Shown here one piece after another: positions 31,121 to 39,513 of a DNA stretch of 64,000 bases. The notes beneath the pieces were generated by a model that saw only the letters and a program-made list of their open reading frames with translations, searched no databases and was not told the origin of the DNA. Numbering within the stretch: the stretch's first letter is position 1; each line of letters starts with the position of its first letter. A program made the position numbers and the translations under genes. Source of the stretch: Bradyrhizobium sp. SRS-191. Lineage in GTDB: Bacteria > Pseudomonadota > Alphaproteobacteria > Rhizobiales > Xanthobacteraceae. The stretch is taken from positions 496,001 to 560,000 of the forward strand of contig NZ_JANBVS010000002.1 in assembly GCF_024586915.1 (NCBI RefSeq), read 5' to 3'.

Positions 31121-31657
31121 ATGCTCTGGCCATTCAACCATCTCAGGAAGTTGCGACCGTCCCCGCGCGGGACCATCGAGCCGATCTATGGCATGATCGT
31201 GGCGCAAACCAGAGAACCGTTGTTTTATAGACACTTAAATGTCCCTGACACGGTCGAGGGACGGTTCGATCTGTTGATTCTGCACCTCTGGCTGGTGCTG
31301 CGCCGGCTGCGCGGGGTGGGGGCGGAGTTGTCGCAGGCGTTGTTCGACCGGTTCTGCGACGACATGGACGACAATCTGCGCGAGATGGGGGTGGGCGATC
31401 TCACGGTGCCCAAGCGGATGCAGAAATTCGGCGAGGCGTTCTACGGCCGCACCGCGGCCTATGACCTCGCCTGGTCGGAGAGCGAGGCCCAACTGGCGGA
31501 CGCGCTGCGGAAGAATATCTTGAACGGAGAGCATCCGGACAGCGCGGCCGGACTTGCCGCCTATGCGGGACGGGTGGCCGCGCAACTTGCCGCCATCGAC
31601 GACAACAAGCTGCTCGGCGCGACCTGGAGCTTCCCGCGCCCGGTGCAGCAGGACTGA
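31121..31657 (+). CDS. ubiquinol-cytochrome c chaperone family protein (CBP3/UQCC1-like)
   Basis: This 178-residue protein has the CBP3 core: PLFYRHLNVPDTVEGRFDLL, LFDRFCDDMDDNLREMGVGD and KFGEAFYGRTAAYD. In mitochondria the homologue helps synthesis and assembly of cytochrome b of complex III; a similar role in the bacterium is inferred. The start at 31121 gives MLWPFNHLRK, and longer extensions are intergenic. The yceD gene follows after five bases. Confidence 0.9.
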   Translation: MLWPFNHLRKLRPSPRGTIEPIYGMIVAQTREPLFYRHLNVPDTVEGRFDLLILHLWLVLRRLRGVGAELSQALFDRFCDDMDDNLREMGVGDLTVPKRMQKFGEAFYGRTAAYDLAWSESEAQLADALRKNILNGEHPDSAAGLAAYAGRVAAQLAAIDDNKLLGATWSFPRPVQQD

Positions 31658-31662
31658 GCGAC

Positions 31663-32298
31663 ATGAGCAGAGACAGAGAACACTCCCGCGAGACGCCGCG
31701 CGAGCCCGGCAAGGACCAACCGAGAGATCCTTGGCGAGCGGCGCCGGTGATCGTGGCGCAGATCCCCGAGGCCGGGCTGCATCGCGAGATCGAGGCGGAT
31801 GCGGCCGCGCGCGCCGCGCTGGCCGAGATCGGCGAGCTGCGCGAGGTGCTCTCCGCCCATGCCTCCTTCGACGTGGTGGAGAAGCGCGACGGCAAGGTGC
31901 ATGTCGAGGGCCGGGTGCGCGCCCGGATCGGCCAGACCTGCGTCCTCACCCTCGATCCGATCGAAACCGAGATCGATGAGCCGATCGATCAAATGTTCGC
32001 CCCGCCGGAGCAGATTCCGGAGCTGGCCGACTTCGTCGAGGACGATCCGAACAGCGAGGTCGACACCGCAGATCCGCCGGAGCCGATCATCAACGGCCAG
32101 ATCGATCTCGGCCGTCTCGCCGCCGACGCGCTGTTCCTGGCCATCGATCCCTATCCGCGCAAGCCGGGCGCCGTGTTCGAGCAGCCGGCGGAGGCGGCCT
32201 CCGCGGAGGACCACCCCTTTGCCGCGCTGAAGTCGCTCAAAGCCGGTGCGGACGCGCCACCGCGTAACGGCCGGCCGAAGAAGCCCACCAAGGATTGA
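31663..32298 (+). CDS. yceD: YceD family (DUF177) protein
   Basis: This 211-residue YceD-like protein contains the family segment VEGRVRARIGQTCVLTLDPIE (residues about 82-102) and the acidic DEPIDQMF. YceD proteins are linked to 23S rRNA and usually lie beside rpmF and plsX. Here plsX follows but rpmF does not. The C-terminal end has a basic tail NGRPKKPTKD. The enzymatic role is not established. Confidence 0.88.
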   Translation: MSRDREHSRETPREPGKDQPRDPWRAAPVIVAQIPEAGLHREIEADAAARAALAEIGELREVLSAHASFDVVEKRDGKVHVEGRVRARIGQTCVLTLDPIETEIDEPIDQMFAPPEQIPELADFVEDDPNSEVDTADPPEPIINGQIDLGRLAADALFLAIDPYPRKPGAVFEQPAEAASAEDHPFAALKSLKAGADAPPRNGRPKKPTKD

Positions 32299-32613
32299 GA
32301 CGTTACTCCCGACAATGGGATGCCGGCTGATCTTGGTCGGAAAGCTTCGAAAATGAGCGCAAGTGACTGTTCTTGAACGTCAATCTGCGCTTTTCCGGAA
32401 GTGCCGGGACGGCAACGGTTGCAAAATGGCATCGGGCCGGGAGGTTGTTTCGACACGGAGAGACGCTATTGTCGCGGCCGTGTCGGGGGCGACCAAGCCG
32501 CTCAGCCGGCCCTGGGACTGCCCCTTTGGCAGTGCAGGGCCTCTCACGACCACAACAAGACGGCCAAGCACGACACGGCCGAGACGAGATCAGGATCAGG
32601 TTTCCGGGACGTC
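32299..32613. other. gap between yceD and plsX, no gene seen
   Basis: No ORF with family character or Shine-Dalgarno is visible in these 315 bases. The rpmF gene (L32) found here in many bacteria is absent. A promoter for plsX-fabH-ihfA could lie here. Confidence 0.5.
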
Positions 32614-33675
32614 ATGCCTCAAAAGGTTCGAATCGCGCTGGACGCCATGGGCGGGGATTTCGGCGCGTCCGTCGTCATTCCCGGTGCCGCGATCGCGCTC
32701 AGCCGCCATCCCGATGCGGAATTCCTGCTGTTCGGCGACAGCGGCAAAATCGCTGCCCAGCTCGACCAGCACCCAAGGTTGAAGGCGGTCTCGCGCGTCA
32801 TCCACACCGATGTTGCCGTCGGCAACGACGAAAAGCCGAGCCAGGCGCTGCGGCGCGGCCGCAAGACCTCGTCGATGTGGCTCGCCATCGAAGCCGTGAA
32901 GAAGGGGGAGGCTGACGTCGCGGTGTCCGCCGGCAACACCGGCGCGCTGGTCGCAATGGCCCGTTTCTGCCTGCGCACGCTGGATGGCATCGACCGGCCG
33001 GCGCTGGCCGCGATCTGGCCCACCACGCGCGGCGAATCGGTGGTGCTCGATCTCGGCGCCACCATCGGCGGCGATGCGCATCATCTCGTAGCGCTGTCGG
33101 TGATGGGCAGCGCGCTGGCGAGCGTGCTGTTCGACAAGCCCAAGCCGACCGTCGGACTCCTCAACATCGGCGTCGAGGAGATGAAGGGCCACGAGGAGAT
33201 TCGCGAGGCGGCCGAGCAGCTGCGCGCGATGAACCTGCCTCAGCTCGATTATATCGGCTTCGTCGAGGGCGACGGCATCGGCAAGGGCGCCGCTGACGTG
33301 GTCGTGACCGAAGGCTTCAGCGGCAATATCGCGCTGAAGGCAGCCGAGGGCACGGCGCGCCAGGTCACTGAATTCCTGCGCGGCGCGATCCAGGCGAGCG
33401 TCATGGCCCGGATCGGCTACCTGTTTGCCCGCGGCGCCTTCGCGGCGCTGCGCGCCCGGCTCGACCCACGCCGGTCCAACGGCAGCGTGGTGCTCGGGCT
33501 CAAGGGCATTGTGGTCAAGAGCCATGGCGGAACCGATGCCGAGGGCTTTGCCTCCGCCGTCAGGGTTGGCTATGAGATGGCCCGCTGCGATCTCCTGACC
33601 AAGATCACTCAAACACTCAATCGCGACGGCGGCGCATTGGCGTCCGAACCGGTCGCCCAGGAGGCTGTCTCGTGA
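32614..33675 (+). CDS. plsX: phosphate acyltransferase
   Basis: This 353-residue enzyme makes acyl-phosphate from acyl-ACP for phospholipid synthesis. Diagnostic motifs are [40 protein letters not shown] and [10 protein letters not shown]. The ATG at 32614 is chosen because [15 protein letters not shown] is the family start; upstream sequence to 32401 is unrelated. Its stop overlaps the fabH GTG start by four bases. Confidence 0.96.
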   Translation: MPQKVRIALDAMGGDFGASVVIPGAAIALSRHPDAEFLLFGDSGKIAAQLDQHPRLKAVSRVIHTDVAVGNDEKPSQALRRGRKTSSMWLAIEAVKKGEADVAVSAGNTGALVAMARFCLRTLDGIDRPALAAIWPTTRGESVVLDLGATIGGDAHHLVALSVMGSALASVLFDKPKPTVGLLNIGVEEMKGHEEIREAAEQLRAMNLPQLDYIGFVEGDGIGKGAADVVVTEGFSGNIALKAAEGTARQVTEFLRGAIQASVMARIGYLFARGAFAALRARLDPRRSNGSVVLGLKGIVVKSHGGTDAEGFASAVRVGYEMARCDLLTKITQTLNRDGGALASEPVAQEAVS

Positions 33676-34646
33676 CAATTCGTTCGGTCGTGCTCGGCTG
33701 TGGCTCCTATCTTCCGCAGCGGGTCGTGACCAATGCCGAGCTGGCAAGCCGCATCGAGACATCTGACGATTGGATCGTCCAGCGTACCGGCATCCGGGAG
33801 CGCCATGTTGCGGCTGACGGCGAGTTCACCTCTCACCTTGCGATCAATGCCGCCCGTGCGGCGCTTGCGGCAGCCGACGTCGATCCGCAGTCGATCGATC
33901 TGATCGTGTTGGGCACGTCGACGCCTGACAATACCTTCCCGGCGACCGCAGTCGCCGTCCAGAACGGGCTCGGCATCCATCATGGTGCGGCGTTCGACCT
34001 GCAGGCGGTGTGCTCCGGCTTCGTCTTTGCGCTCGCGACCGCCGACAATTTTCTGCGCAGCGGCTCGTTCAAGCGCGCGCTGGTGATCGGCGCCGAAACT
34101 TTCTCGCGCATCCTCGACTGGAATGACCGCACCACCTGCGTGCTGTTCGGCGACGGCGCCGGCGCCCTGGTGCTGGATGCCCAGAAGCAGGACGGGACCT
34201 CCGCCGATCGCGGCGTGCTGACCACGCATCTGCGCTCCGACGGCCGGCACAAGTCCAAGCTCTATGTCGACGGCGGCCCGTCCTCGACCCAGACCGTCGG
34301 TCATCTCCGCATGGAGGGCCGCGAGGTGTTCAAGCACGCGGTCGGCATGATCACCGACGTGATCGTCGACGCTTTCGAGGCGACCGGCCAGTCGGCCGAG
34401 ACCATCGACTGGTTCGTGCCCCACCAGGCCAACAAGCGAATCATCGACGCCTCCGCCCACAAGCTGCACATCGCGCCGGAAAAGGTGGTGCTGACGGTCG
34501 ATCGGCACGGCAATACCTCGGCCGCGTCGATCCCGCTGGCGCTCGATGTCGCCGTCAAGGACGGCCGGATCAAGAAGGGCGACGTGGTTCTGTTGGAGGC
34601 GATGGGCGGCGGATTTACCTGGGGCTCGGCGCTGGTGCGCTGGTGA
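33672..34646 (+). CDS. fabH: beta-ketoacyl-ACP synthase III
   Basis: This 324-residue enzyme starts fatty-acid synthesis by condensing acetyl-CoA with malonyl-ACP. The catalytic triad is complete: C114 in LQAVCSGF, H251 in PHQANKRI, and N281 in [10 protein letters not shown]. It begins with GTG, coupled to plsX. The N-terminus [15 protein letters not shown] is standard. Confidence 0.96.
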   Translation: MTIRSVVLGCGSYLPQRVVTNAELASRIETSDDWIVQRTGIRERHVAADGEFTSHLAINAARAALAAADVDPQSIDLIVLGTSTPDNTFPATAVAVQNGLGIHHGAAFDLQAVCSGFVFALATADNFLRSGSFKRALVIGAETFSRILDWNDRTTCVLFGDGAGALVLDAQKQDGTSADRGVLTTHLRSDGRHKSKLYVDGGPSSTQTVGHLRMEGREVFKHAVGMITDVIVDAFEATGQSAETIDWFVPHQANKRIIDASAHKLHIAPEKVVLTVDRHGNTSAASIPLALDVAVKDGRIKKGDVVLLEAMGGGFTWGSALVRW

Positions 34647-34781
34647 GCCATTCCGTCCCACGAGATTTAGCTGGGGCGATTGACGCTTAGCCCTGCAGTT
34701 CCGTTCACGCTGCTGTTGACCATCGCCGCTTAACCTCTTAATTTCCGGAGCGAATTATTCGCCGTGAGTTTGGGGCAGGCG

Positions 34782-35141
34782 ATGGCGGGAACCGGAAAAA
34801 CAGTTACACGGGTTGATCTGTGCGAGGCAGTCTACCAGAAGGTGGGCCTGTCGCGGACGGAGTCGTCCGCCTTCGTCGAGCTGGTCTTGAAGGAGATCAC
34901 CGACTGCCTCGAACGTGGCGAGACGGTCAAGCTGTCGTCGTTCGGCTCGTTCATGGTGCGCAAGAAGGGTCAGCGCATCGGACGTAACCCGAAGACCGGC
35001 ACGGAAGTGCCGATCTCGCCGCGGCGGGTGATGGTGTTCAAGCCGTCCGCGATCCTCAAGCAGCGCATCAACGGCCAGCAGTCCAACGGCAAGATGAACG
35101 GCGACGCGGCTGCCTCCGAGTTCAGCGCCGAGACCGAGTAG
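34782..35141 (+). CDS. ihfA: integration host factor subunit alpha
   Basis: This 119-residue subunit of the DNA-bending IHF heterodimer has the HU/IHF fold. The beta-arm and its tip [18 protein letters not shown] are intact. The C-terminal extension (residues about 98-119, Asn/Gly/Lys then acidic) is longer than in E. coli and typical for this lineage. I place the start at 34782, where GGGG upstream fits; the GTG at 34764 adds six residues. Confidence 0.95.
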   Translation: MAGTGKTVTRVDLCEAVYQKVGLSRTESSAFVELVLKEITDCLERGETVKLSSFGSFMVRKKGQRIGRNPKTGTEVPISPRRVMVFKPSAILKQRINGQQSNGKMNGDAAASEFSAETE

Positions 35142-35251
35142 CCTCGGGTCCGGCCCAGAGCGAGCCCGGCCCGCCGGGCCGGCCCAAAAGTGTCATTGTC
35201 AGCGTAGCCTAGCGTCACATCTTGTCAGCACGATCGAAGGGGAACGGGCAT

Positions 35252-35815
35252 TTGGACAAGGCGCCGGATGCGTTTCGGACGATCAGCGAGGTCGCGCAGG
35301 AGCTCGACATTCCGCAGCACGTGCTGCGGTTTTGGGAGACGCGGTTCGCCCAGATCAAGCCGATGAAGCGAAGCGGGGGCCGGCGCTATTACCGGCCCGA
35401 CGACGTCGATCTGCTCAAGGGCATCCGCCGTCTGCTCTACAGCGAAGGCTACACGATCAAAGGCGTGCAGCGGATCCTGAAGGAGCACGGCGTCAAGTCC
35501 GTGCAGGGGCTGGCCGACAGCTCCGCCGCAGTCTCCTTTGGCGCGCTCGAGGAAACCCTCGGCCAGGCCATGATGGAAGAGGAGCCGATCGGCGAGGCCG
35601 AGGTCGAATCGGAGGATGAAGAGGAGGAGGCCTCCGAGGAGGAAGGCATCGATTTCCGCTTCGTCGACACCGAGGACGACATCCTCGACACCTTCCGTGT
35701 CGGCCCACCCACCCGCGCCGGCATGAAACCGGAGGAGCGCGACAAGCTCGAAGGCGTGCTCAAGGAGCTGCTGGACTGCCGCGCGCTGCTGGATCGGGCG
35801 ATGAAAGAGGTCTGA
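35252..35815 (+). CDS. MerR-family transcriptional regulator
   Basis: This 187-residue regulator starts at a TTG preceded by AAGGGGAA (35237-35244). The MerR HTH occupies residues about 8-75: [20 protein letters not shown], then [18 protein letters not shown]. The C-terminal half contains a strongly acidic run (about residues 117-140), followed by a short helix, with no cysteines or ligand-binding domain, so the signal is unknown. It follows ihfA, a conserved pairing. The longer start at 35222 is possible. Confidence 0.88.
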   Translation: MDKAPDAFRTISEVAQELDIPQHVLRFWETRFAQIKPMKRSGGRRYYRPDDVDLLKGIRRLLYSEGYTIKGVQRILKEHGVKSVQGLADSSAAVSFGALEETLGQAMMEEEPIGEAEVESEDEEEEASEEEGIDFRFVDTEDDILDTFRVGPPTRAGMKPEERDKLEGVLKELLDCRALLDRAMKEV

Positions 35816-35925
35816 CGCGCCGGGTGAGAGGGGGGACTATAACCCTCCGCCCATCCCTCCGCCCCCACGAAACCCGCCCGCCCGACCTTGCATCCCATCC
35901 CAATCGCGGCTACAGGATCGGCCAT

Positions 35926-36003
35926 CGGAGCGTGGCGCAGCCCGGTTAGCGCACTAGTCTGGGGGACTAGGGGTCGTGGGTTCGAATCCCGCCGCTCCGA
36001 CCA
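35926..36003 (+). tRNA. tRNA-Pro (anticodon GGG)
   Basis: A full cloverleaf is visible. The acceptor stem CGGAGCG pairs with CGCTCCG. The anticodon stem is CTAGT/ACTAG with loop CTGGGGG, giving anticodon GGG at 35961-35963. The T-loop is GTTCGAATC, and an encoded CCA ends at 36003. The discriminator is A. Confidence 0.96.
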
Positions 36004-36634
36004 TTTTACATCGCTGTGATAGCGACCCGGATCGCCCGGATCGGGTGCAAGCTTGGCGCAGACAGATGTTGCGGTCGCCGGCACCGTTTCCCTTTGGAAC
36101 CAGCCCATATCCGCGCTATTGTCCCTCATCCCCGGCTGAGGCTCTGCCCGTAGGCGCTGGGGGCTGAGAGACCGATTGCGCTCCCGCCTGCATGGTCAGG
36201 GAGCGCGCCGCAATGCGGAAGCACGTCTATTTTCCATTGAAGATCGATCGGATACGTTTCTGGGCCGAAAAAGCTATGAGCCGTTCCCGACCGAGGCGAC
36301 GCCGAGCGACGCCGGGGGCGACAATGGGGGCGGCGGCACCCCTCCGGCTTGAGCATGGTCGATGATGGATCCTCTGTTCACCCGTGCCCAACGCGTGATC
36401 GACGAAAGCATCACGACCCGGCGGGAGCGCAGGCTCCATGCCGCGGTCGGAGGTCCTGCCTCATCGGCAGAACCATGACCGTGAGAACACGCGTGAGCGC
36501 GACGTGACCCCGTGAGCGCGTCGCGCCGGCTTTTCAACCCGCCGGTCGCCGCCTAAACTCCTGGCTTGGGGCTCCCGGTGCCCGTTCGGCGCCGGAGCTC
36601 GCTTTTGTTTTTGGATAATGCTCCGAGTTCCCGC
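36004..36634. other. 631-base region with hairpin and two doubtful small ORFs
   Basis: Between the tRNA and the methyltransferase I see no clear gene. A hairpin has arms GCGCTCCC (36178-36185) and GGGAGCGC (36199-36206). Two overlapping frames are present: 36213-36365 (50 residues, MRKHVYFPLKIDRIRFW...) and 36362-36478 (38 residues, MMDPLFTRAQRVIDESI...), joined as ATGATGA. Neither has strong support. A longer antisense frame overlapping the tRNA is a translation artefact. Confidence 0.4.
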
Positions 36635-37510
36635 ATGGATGCCGCCGTCGTCGACACCTCCTTTGGTCATTTCGAGAACGCCGAGCAGATCGCCTTCTGG
36701 AACGGAGCGGGCGGGGCGCGCTGGCTGGCGCGGCGCTCGGAGATCGACGCGATGCTGGCGCCAGTGCAGGAGGCGCTGCTGGAGCGGGCCGCGATCCAGC
36801 CGGGCGAACAAGTGCTCGACATCGGCTGTGGTTGCGGCGCGACCCTGATCGCGGCGGCGGAGAAGGTCGGCCCCGGCGGCAGCGTGCTCGGGCTCGACGT
36901 TTCCGCGTCGATGCTGACATCAGCGCATGAGCTCGCGCCGGCCGAGGCGCCGGTCAGCTTCGTGCAGGGCGATGCCATGGTGCATCACTTCAAGGCCGCG
37001 AGCGCTGACCTCGTGATCTCGCGACTCGGCGTGATGTACTTCGCCGATCCGGTCCGCGCCGTGCTCAACATCCGCAATGCGCTGCGCTCGGAAGGCCGCG
37101 TCGCGTTCGCCTGCTGGGGCGAACTGCGTGACAATCCCTGGGCGCTCGAGCCGTTGCAGGCGGCCTATGACCACGTGCCCAAGCTGCCGGGCTTGCGGCC
37201 GCATGCGCCGGACGATTTCGCCTTCGGCGCCGCCGACTGGGCGGAGAAGGTGATGACCGATGCAGGCTTGCGCCGGGTCCGGCTGGAGCGTTGCGATGTC
37301 GCGCTCGATCTTGGCGCCGGCAGCGGCCTCGATGCCGCCGTGCAGACGGCGCTCGCGGTCGGCCCTGCCGGCCGCGCCGTCGCCGGTCAGCCGGCCGAGC
37401 CGCTGCAAGCTGCGACAGCGGCCGTGAGGAAGGCGCTCGCGCGCTACGCCAAGGGGCAGGGCGTCATGGTGCCCGCCTCGTTCTGGATCGTGACCGCCGT
37501 CGATCCGTAG
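36635..37510 (+). CDS. class I SAM-dependent methyltransferase
   Basis: This 291-residue methyltransferase has a UbiE/COQ5-like Rossmann core. Motif I is VLDIGCGCGATLIAAAEK near residue 66; LGLDVSASML and the post-I segment SRLGVMYFADPVRA follow. The N-terminal IAFWNGAGGARWLARR is a common feature of ubiquinone-methylase-like proteins and of arsenite methylase relatives. No conserved Cys pattern of ArsM is present. The substrate is unknown. The start was taken where the family N-terminus begins. Confidence 0.82.
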   Translation: MDAAVVDTSFGHFENAEQIAFWNGAGGARWLARRSEIDAMLAPVQEALLERAAIQPGEQVLDIGCGCGATLIAAAEKVGPGGSVLGLDVSASMLTSAHELAPAEAPVSFVQGDAMVHHFKAASADLVISRLGVMYFADPVRAVLNIRNALRSEGRVAFACWGELRDNPWALEPLQAAYDHVPKLPGLRPHAPDDFAFGAADWAEKVMTDAGLRRVRLERCDVALDLGAGSGLDAAVQTALAVGPAGRAVAGQPAEPLQAATAAVRKALARYAKGQGVMVPASFWIVTAVDP

Positions 37511-37598
37511 TTCGCCGCGACGGATTCGTCGCGCGGCGGCATTCCGGACCGGCGCGGGCCGACCAGCACGTCTTCCGACAAAGAGAGAGCGTTTCACG

Positions 37599-38018
37599 AT
37601 GCGCAAGATGACGAGCCTGCTCTCAACCATTGTCCTGGTGATCGCTTGTCCCGGGGTCTCGAGCGCCGACGTTCAAATCAACATGCAAGCGGGATCGCAG
37701 TGTTGGTCTTACCAAGGGCTGGATACGCGCTTCTACGGCAACTTTGCCGGCGGGCAGGCTCTGACCGTCGCGGTCGTGGAGCAGCAGTTGAACGAGAAGG
37801 GCGGGATGGAGGCCGTTGCTCATAACGGCGAGCAGGTCTGGGTGAACGGGCCCGATGGCTTTCTCAAGAGCGGCTACCGTGAGGAGCGCGACCGGATCGT
37901 CTACACCGACAAGCCCGGCCGCTACATTTTCAATTTGTATGAGCACGGAACGGGGGGCGCCTATCCTGTCTTCGTGAAGATCTGCGCGAGCAAGAAAGAT
38001 CAGACCAATAAGAAGTGA
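37599..38018 (+). CDS. exported protein of unknown function
   Basis: This 139-residue protein has a signal peptide (MRKMTSLLSTIVLVIACPGV, with predicted cleavage after SSA at residue 23). The mature part has two Cys (QCWSY and KICASK) that could form a disulfide and a beta-rich pattern. The sequence from DKPGRYIFNLYEHGTGG resembles secreted beta-sandwich modules but I cannot name a family. It lies between the methyltransferase and the AraC regulator. Confidence 0.75.
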   Translation: MRKMTSLLSTIVLVIACPGVSSADVQINMQAGSQCWSYQGLDTRFYGNFAGGQALTVAVVEQQLNEKGGMEAVAHNGEQVWVNGPDGFLKSGYREERDRIVYTDKPGRYIFNLYEHGTGGAYPVFVKICASKKDQTNKK

Positions 38019-38113
38019 CACGATCCTTTTGTGCCGCCTGACCGAACCGCAAGATCGGTCGAGCGCATCCGCTGCGGGCGCGCTTAGTTGCGGCTGCCAC
38101 GGAGCAGGGAACG

Positions 38114-38995
38114 ATGACAGCGGCGCTGCGAAACTACCACGCCCGGATGCAACGGGTGATGGATCATATCGACCGGCATCTGGACGATGATCTGGATCTG
38201 GACGCCCTGAGCAGCATCGCGGCCTATTCGAAGTATCATTTCCACCGGCAGTTCACGGCGACCTTCGGTCTCTCGGTGTATCGCTACATCCAGCTCGCCC
38301 GCATGAAGCGCGCATCCTACCAGCTGGCCTATAGCGATGCTCAGAGCGTCACCGATGTGGCAATGGACGCCGGCTATGATGCGCCGGACGCTTTTGCCCG
38401 TGCCTTTCGACAGAGGTTCGGGCAGTCACCGTCATCGTTCCGGAAGTCTCCCGATTGGGAGCCGTGGCTTGCGGCCTTCGGGCCTCTCGACGACGCGAGG
38501 AGCAAGCTGATGCGGACGACCTTTACCCCTGACGACGTGACGATTCGCGATGTGCCGACCACGCCGGTCGCGATCATGGAGCATCGTGGCGATCCGGCGA
38601 CGCTCGGCGCCACCATCCAGCGCTTCATCGCCTGGCGAAGGGCCGCGGGTCTCCATCCCCAGACGAACCCGACCTTCACGGTCTGGCGCTCCGAGCGCCG
38701 TCCGGAGTCGCCGGCCGACTATAGCGTGGACCTGTGCGTCGGGACCGATCAGCCGATCGCCGACCACGGCGAGCAGATCAAGGCCGGCGAGATTCCAGCC
38801 GGCCGCTGTGCCGTGCTCCGCGTGGTCGGCAATACGCACAATCTGGAGCCCGCCGCGATCTATCTCTACCGCGATTGGCTCCCCGCCAGCGGCGAGGAGG
38901 CGCGGGACTTCCCGATCTACTGCCAGCGGCTGAGGTTGTTCCCGGAGGTGCCGGAGCATGAAACGGTGGCGGATCTCTTTCTGCCATTGAAATAG
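38114..38995 (+). CDS. AraC-family regulator with GyrI-like ligand domain
   Basis: This 293-residue protein has two AraC helix-turn-helix motifs at residues about 12-110 (LDALSSIAAYSKYHFHRQF, then SVTDVAMDAGYDAPDAFARA). The C-terminal about 150 residues match a GyrI/SOUL-like small-molecule domain (VTIRDVPTTPVAIMEHRG...). This is the Rob/SoxS-like layout used to sense drugs or toxins. No target is obvious; the next gene downstream on this strand is the 35-residue membrane peptide. Confidence 0.88.
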   Translation: MTAALRNYHARMQRVMDHIDRHLDDDLDLDALSSIAAYSKYHFHRQFTATFGLSVYRYIQLARMKRASYQLAYSDAQSVTDVAMDAGYDAPDAFARAFRQRFGQSPSSFRKSPDWEPWLAAFGPLDDARSKLMRTTFTPDDVTIRDVPTTPVAIMEHRGDPATLGATIQRFIAWRRAAGLHPQTNPTFTVWRSERRPESPADYSVDLCVGTDQPIADHGEQIKAGEIPAGRCAVLRVVGNTHNLEPAAIYLYRDWLPASGEEARDFPIYCQRLRLFPEVPEHETVADLFLPLK

Positions 38996-39004
38996 GTCGG
39001 CGAT

Positions 39005-39036
39005 GGCGACCTGTCGAAGGCGCGGCAGGTCGCCTT
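39005..39036 (+). terminator. probable terminator after the AraC regulator
   Basis: GGCGACCTG pairs with CAGGTCGCC around a 12-base loop, followed by TTCTTC. It starts ten bases after the AraC-gene stop. Confidence 0.65.
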
Positions 39037-39289
39037 CTTCGAAGTCCCAAGCTGCACGGAACGCAGCTTGTTTTGAGAGGTTCTAGTTCCCGGTCGGAAC
39101 CGCAACGCCAGCATCCGCGTTGTCCCCCGCAATGGCCGGGGTGTGGCGATACACCCTGACATTGAACCTTTGCGCGTACGCGCCAACCAACCTGTATTCG
39201 GCTCGATGCGGAGCCGGGTTTCAGGAAATTTCAGACTGACGTCGGGGTTTACCTCGATGTGCTGTTCATTGTCGTCGTAGGAGGCGCGT

Positions 39290-39397
39290 ATGGTCCTCAG
39301 GACTTTGAAGCTTTCGCTGTCGGTTTTTGCCGCTGCAACGTCGGTGTTGTCGCTGTTTGCCGTGAGCTGGGTCGGTCTTGCGCTGCTGGGCTATTGA
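39290..39397 (+). CDS. 35-residue single-span membrane peptide
   Basis: The frame begins MVLRTLKLSLSVFAAATSVL and ends GLALLGY, with a TGA stop at 39395-39397. AGGAGG at 39279-39284 is a perfect Shine-Dalgarno five bases before the ATG. Two basic residues (Arg4, Lys7) precede a hydrophobic run spanning almost the whole length, so it should be one membrane helix or an export signal. A strong terminator follows 50 bases later. The combination of SD, start, hydrophobic pattern and terminator supports a real small gene, though no family is recognised. Confidence 0.65.
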   Translation: MVLRTLKLSLSVFAAATSVLSLFAVSWVGLALLGY

Positions 39398-39445
39398 TCA
39401 ATTCACCTCATGATGCATAGAGATCGATTGCATCTCGCCTGACGG

Positions 39446-39480
39446 AAAAACGCCCGGATCGATGACGATCCGGGCGTTTT
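39446..39480. terminator. strong bidirectional terminator between the small membrane peptide and the oleate hydratase operon
   Basis: The 11-bp stem CGCCCGGATCG/CGATCCGGGCG with loop ATGA is flanked by an A run on the left and TTTT on the right, so it can terminate both the plus-strand small gene and the minus-strand hydratase gene that ends at 39514. Confidence 0.92.
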
Positions 39481-39513
39481 CGTTTCGACAGAGGCCAAGC
39501 CGGCAGCTCGATG

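Noticed and set aside
35142..35200. GC-rich palindrome after ihfA as a terminator
   Set aside because: The stem around GGCCCGCCGGGCC is followed by an A run rather than T on the plus strand, so it is not a canonical terminator for ihfA.
35926..36003. tRNA-Pro as an integration site
   Set aside because: I found no integrase and no second copy of the tRNA 3' end within the window.
35449..36129. 226-residue minus-strand ORF with SERRDSNPRPLVPQTSALTG
   Set aside because: That phrase is the well-known false translation of an antisense tRNA gene; it coincides with tRNA-Pro here.
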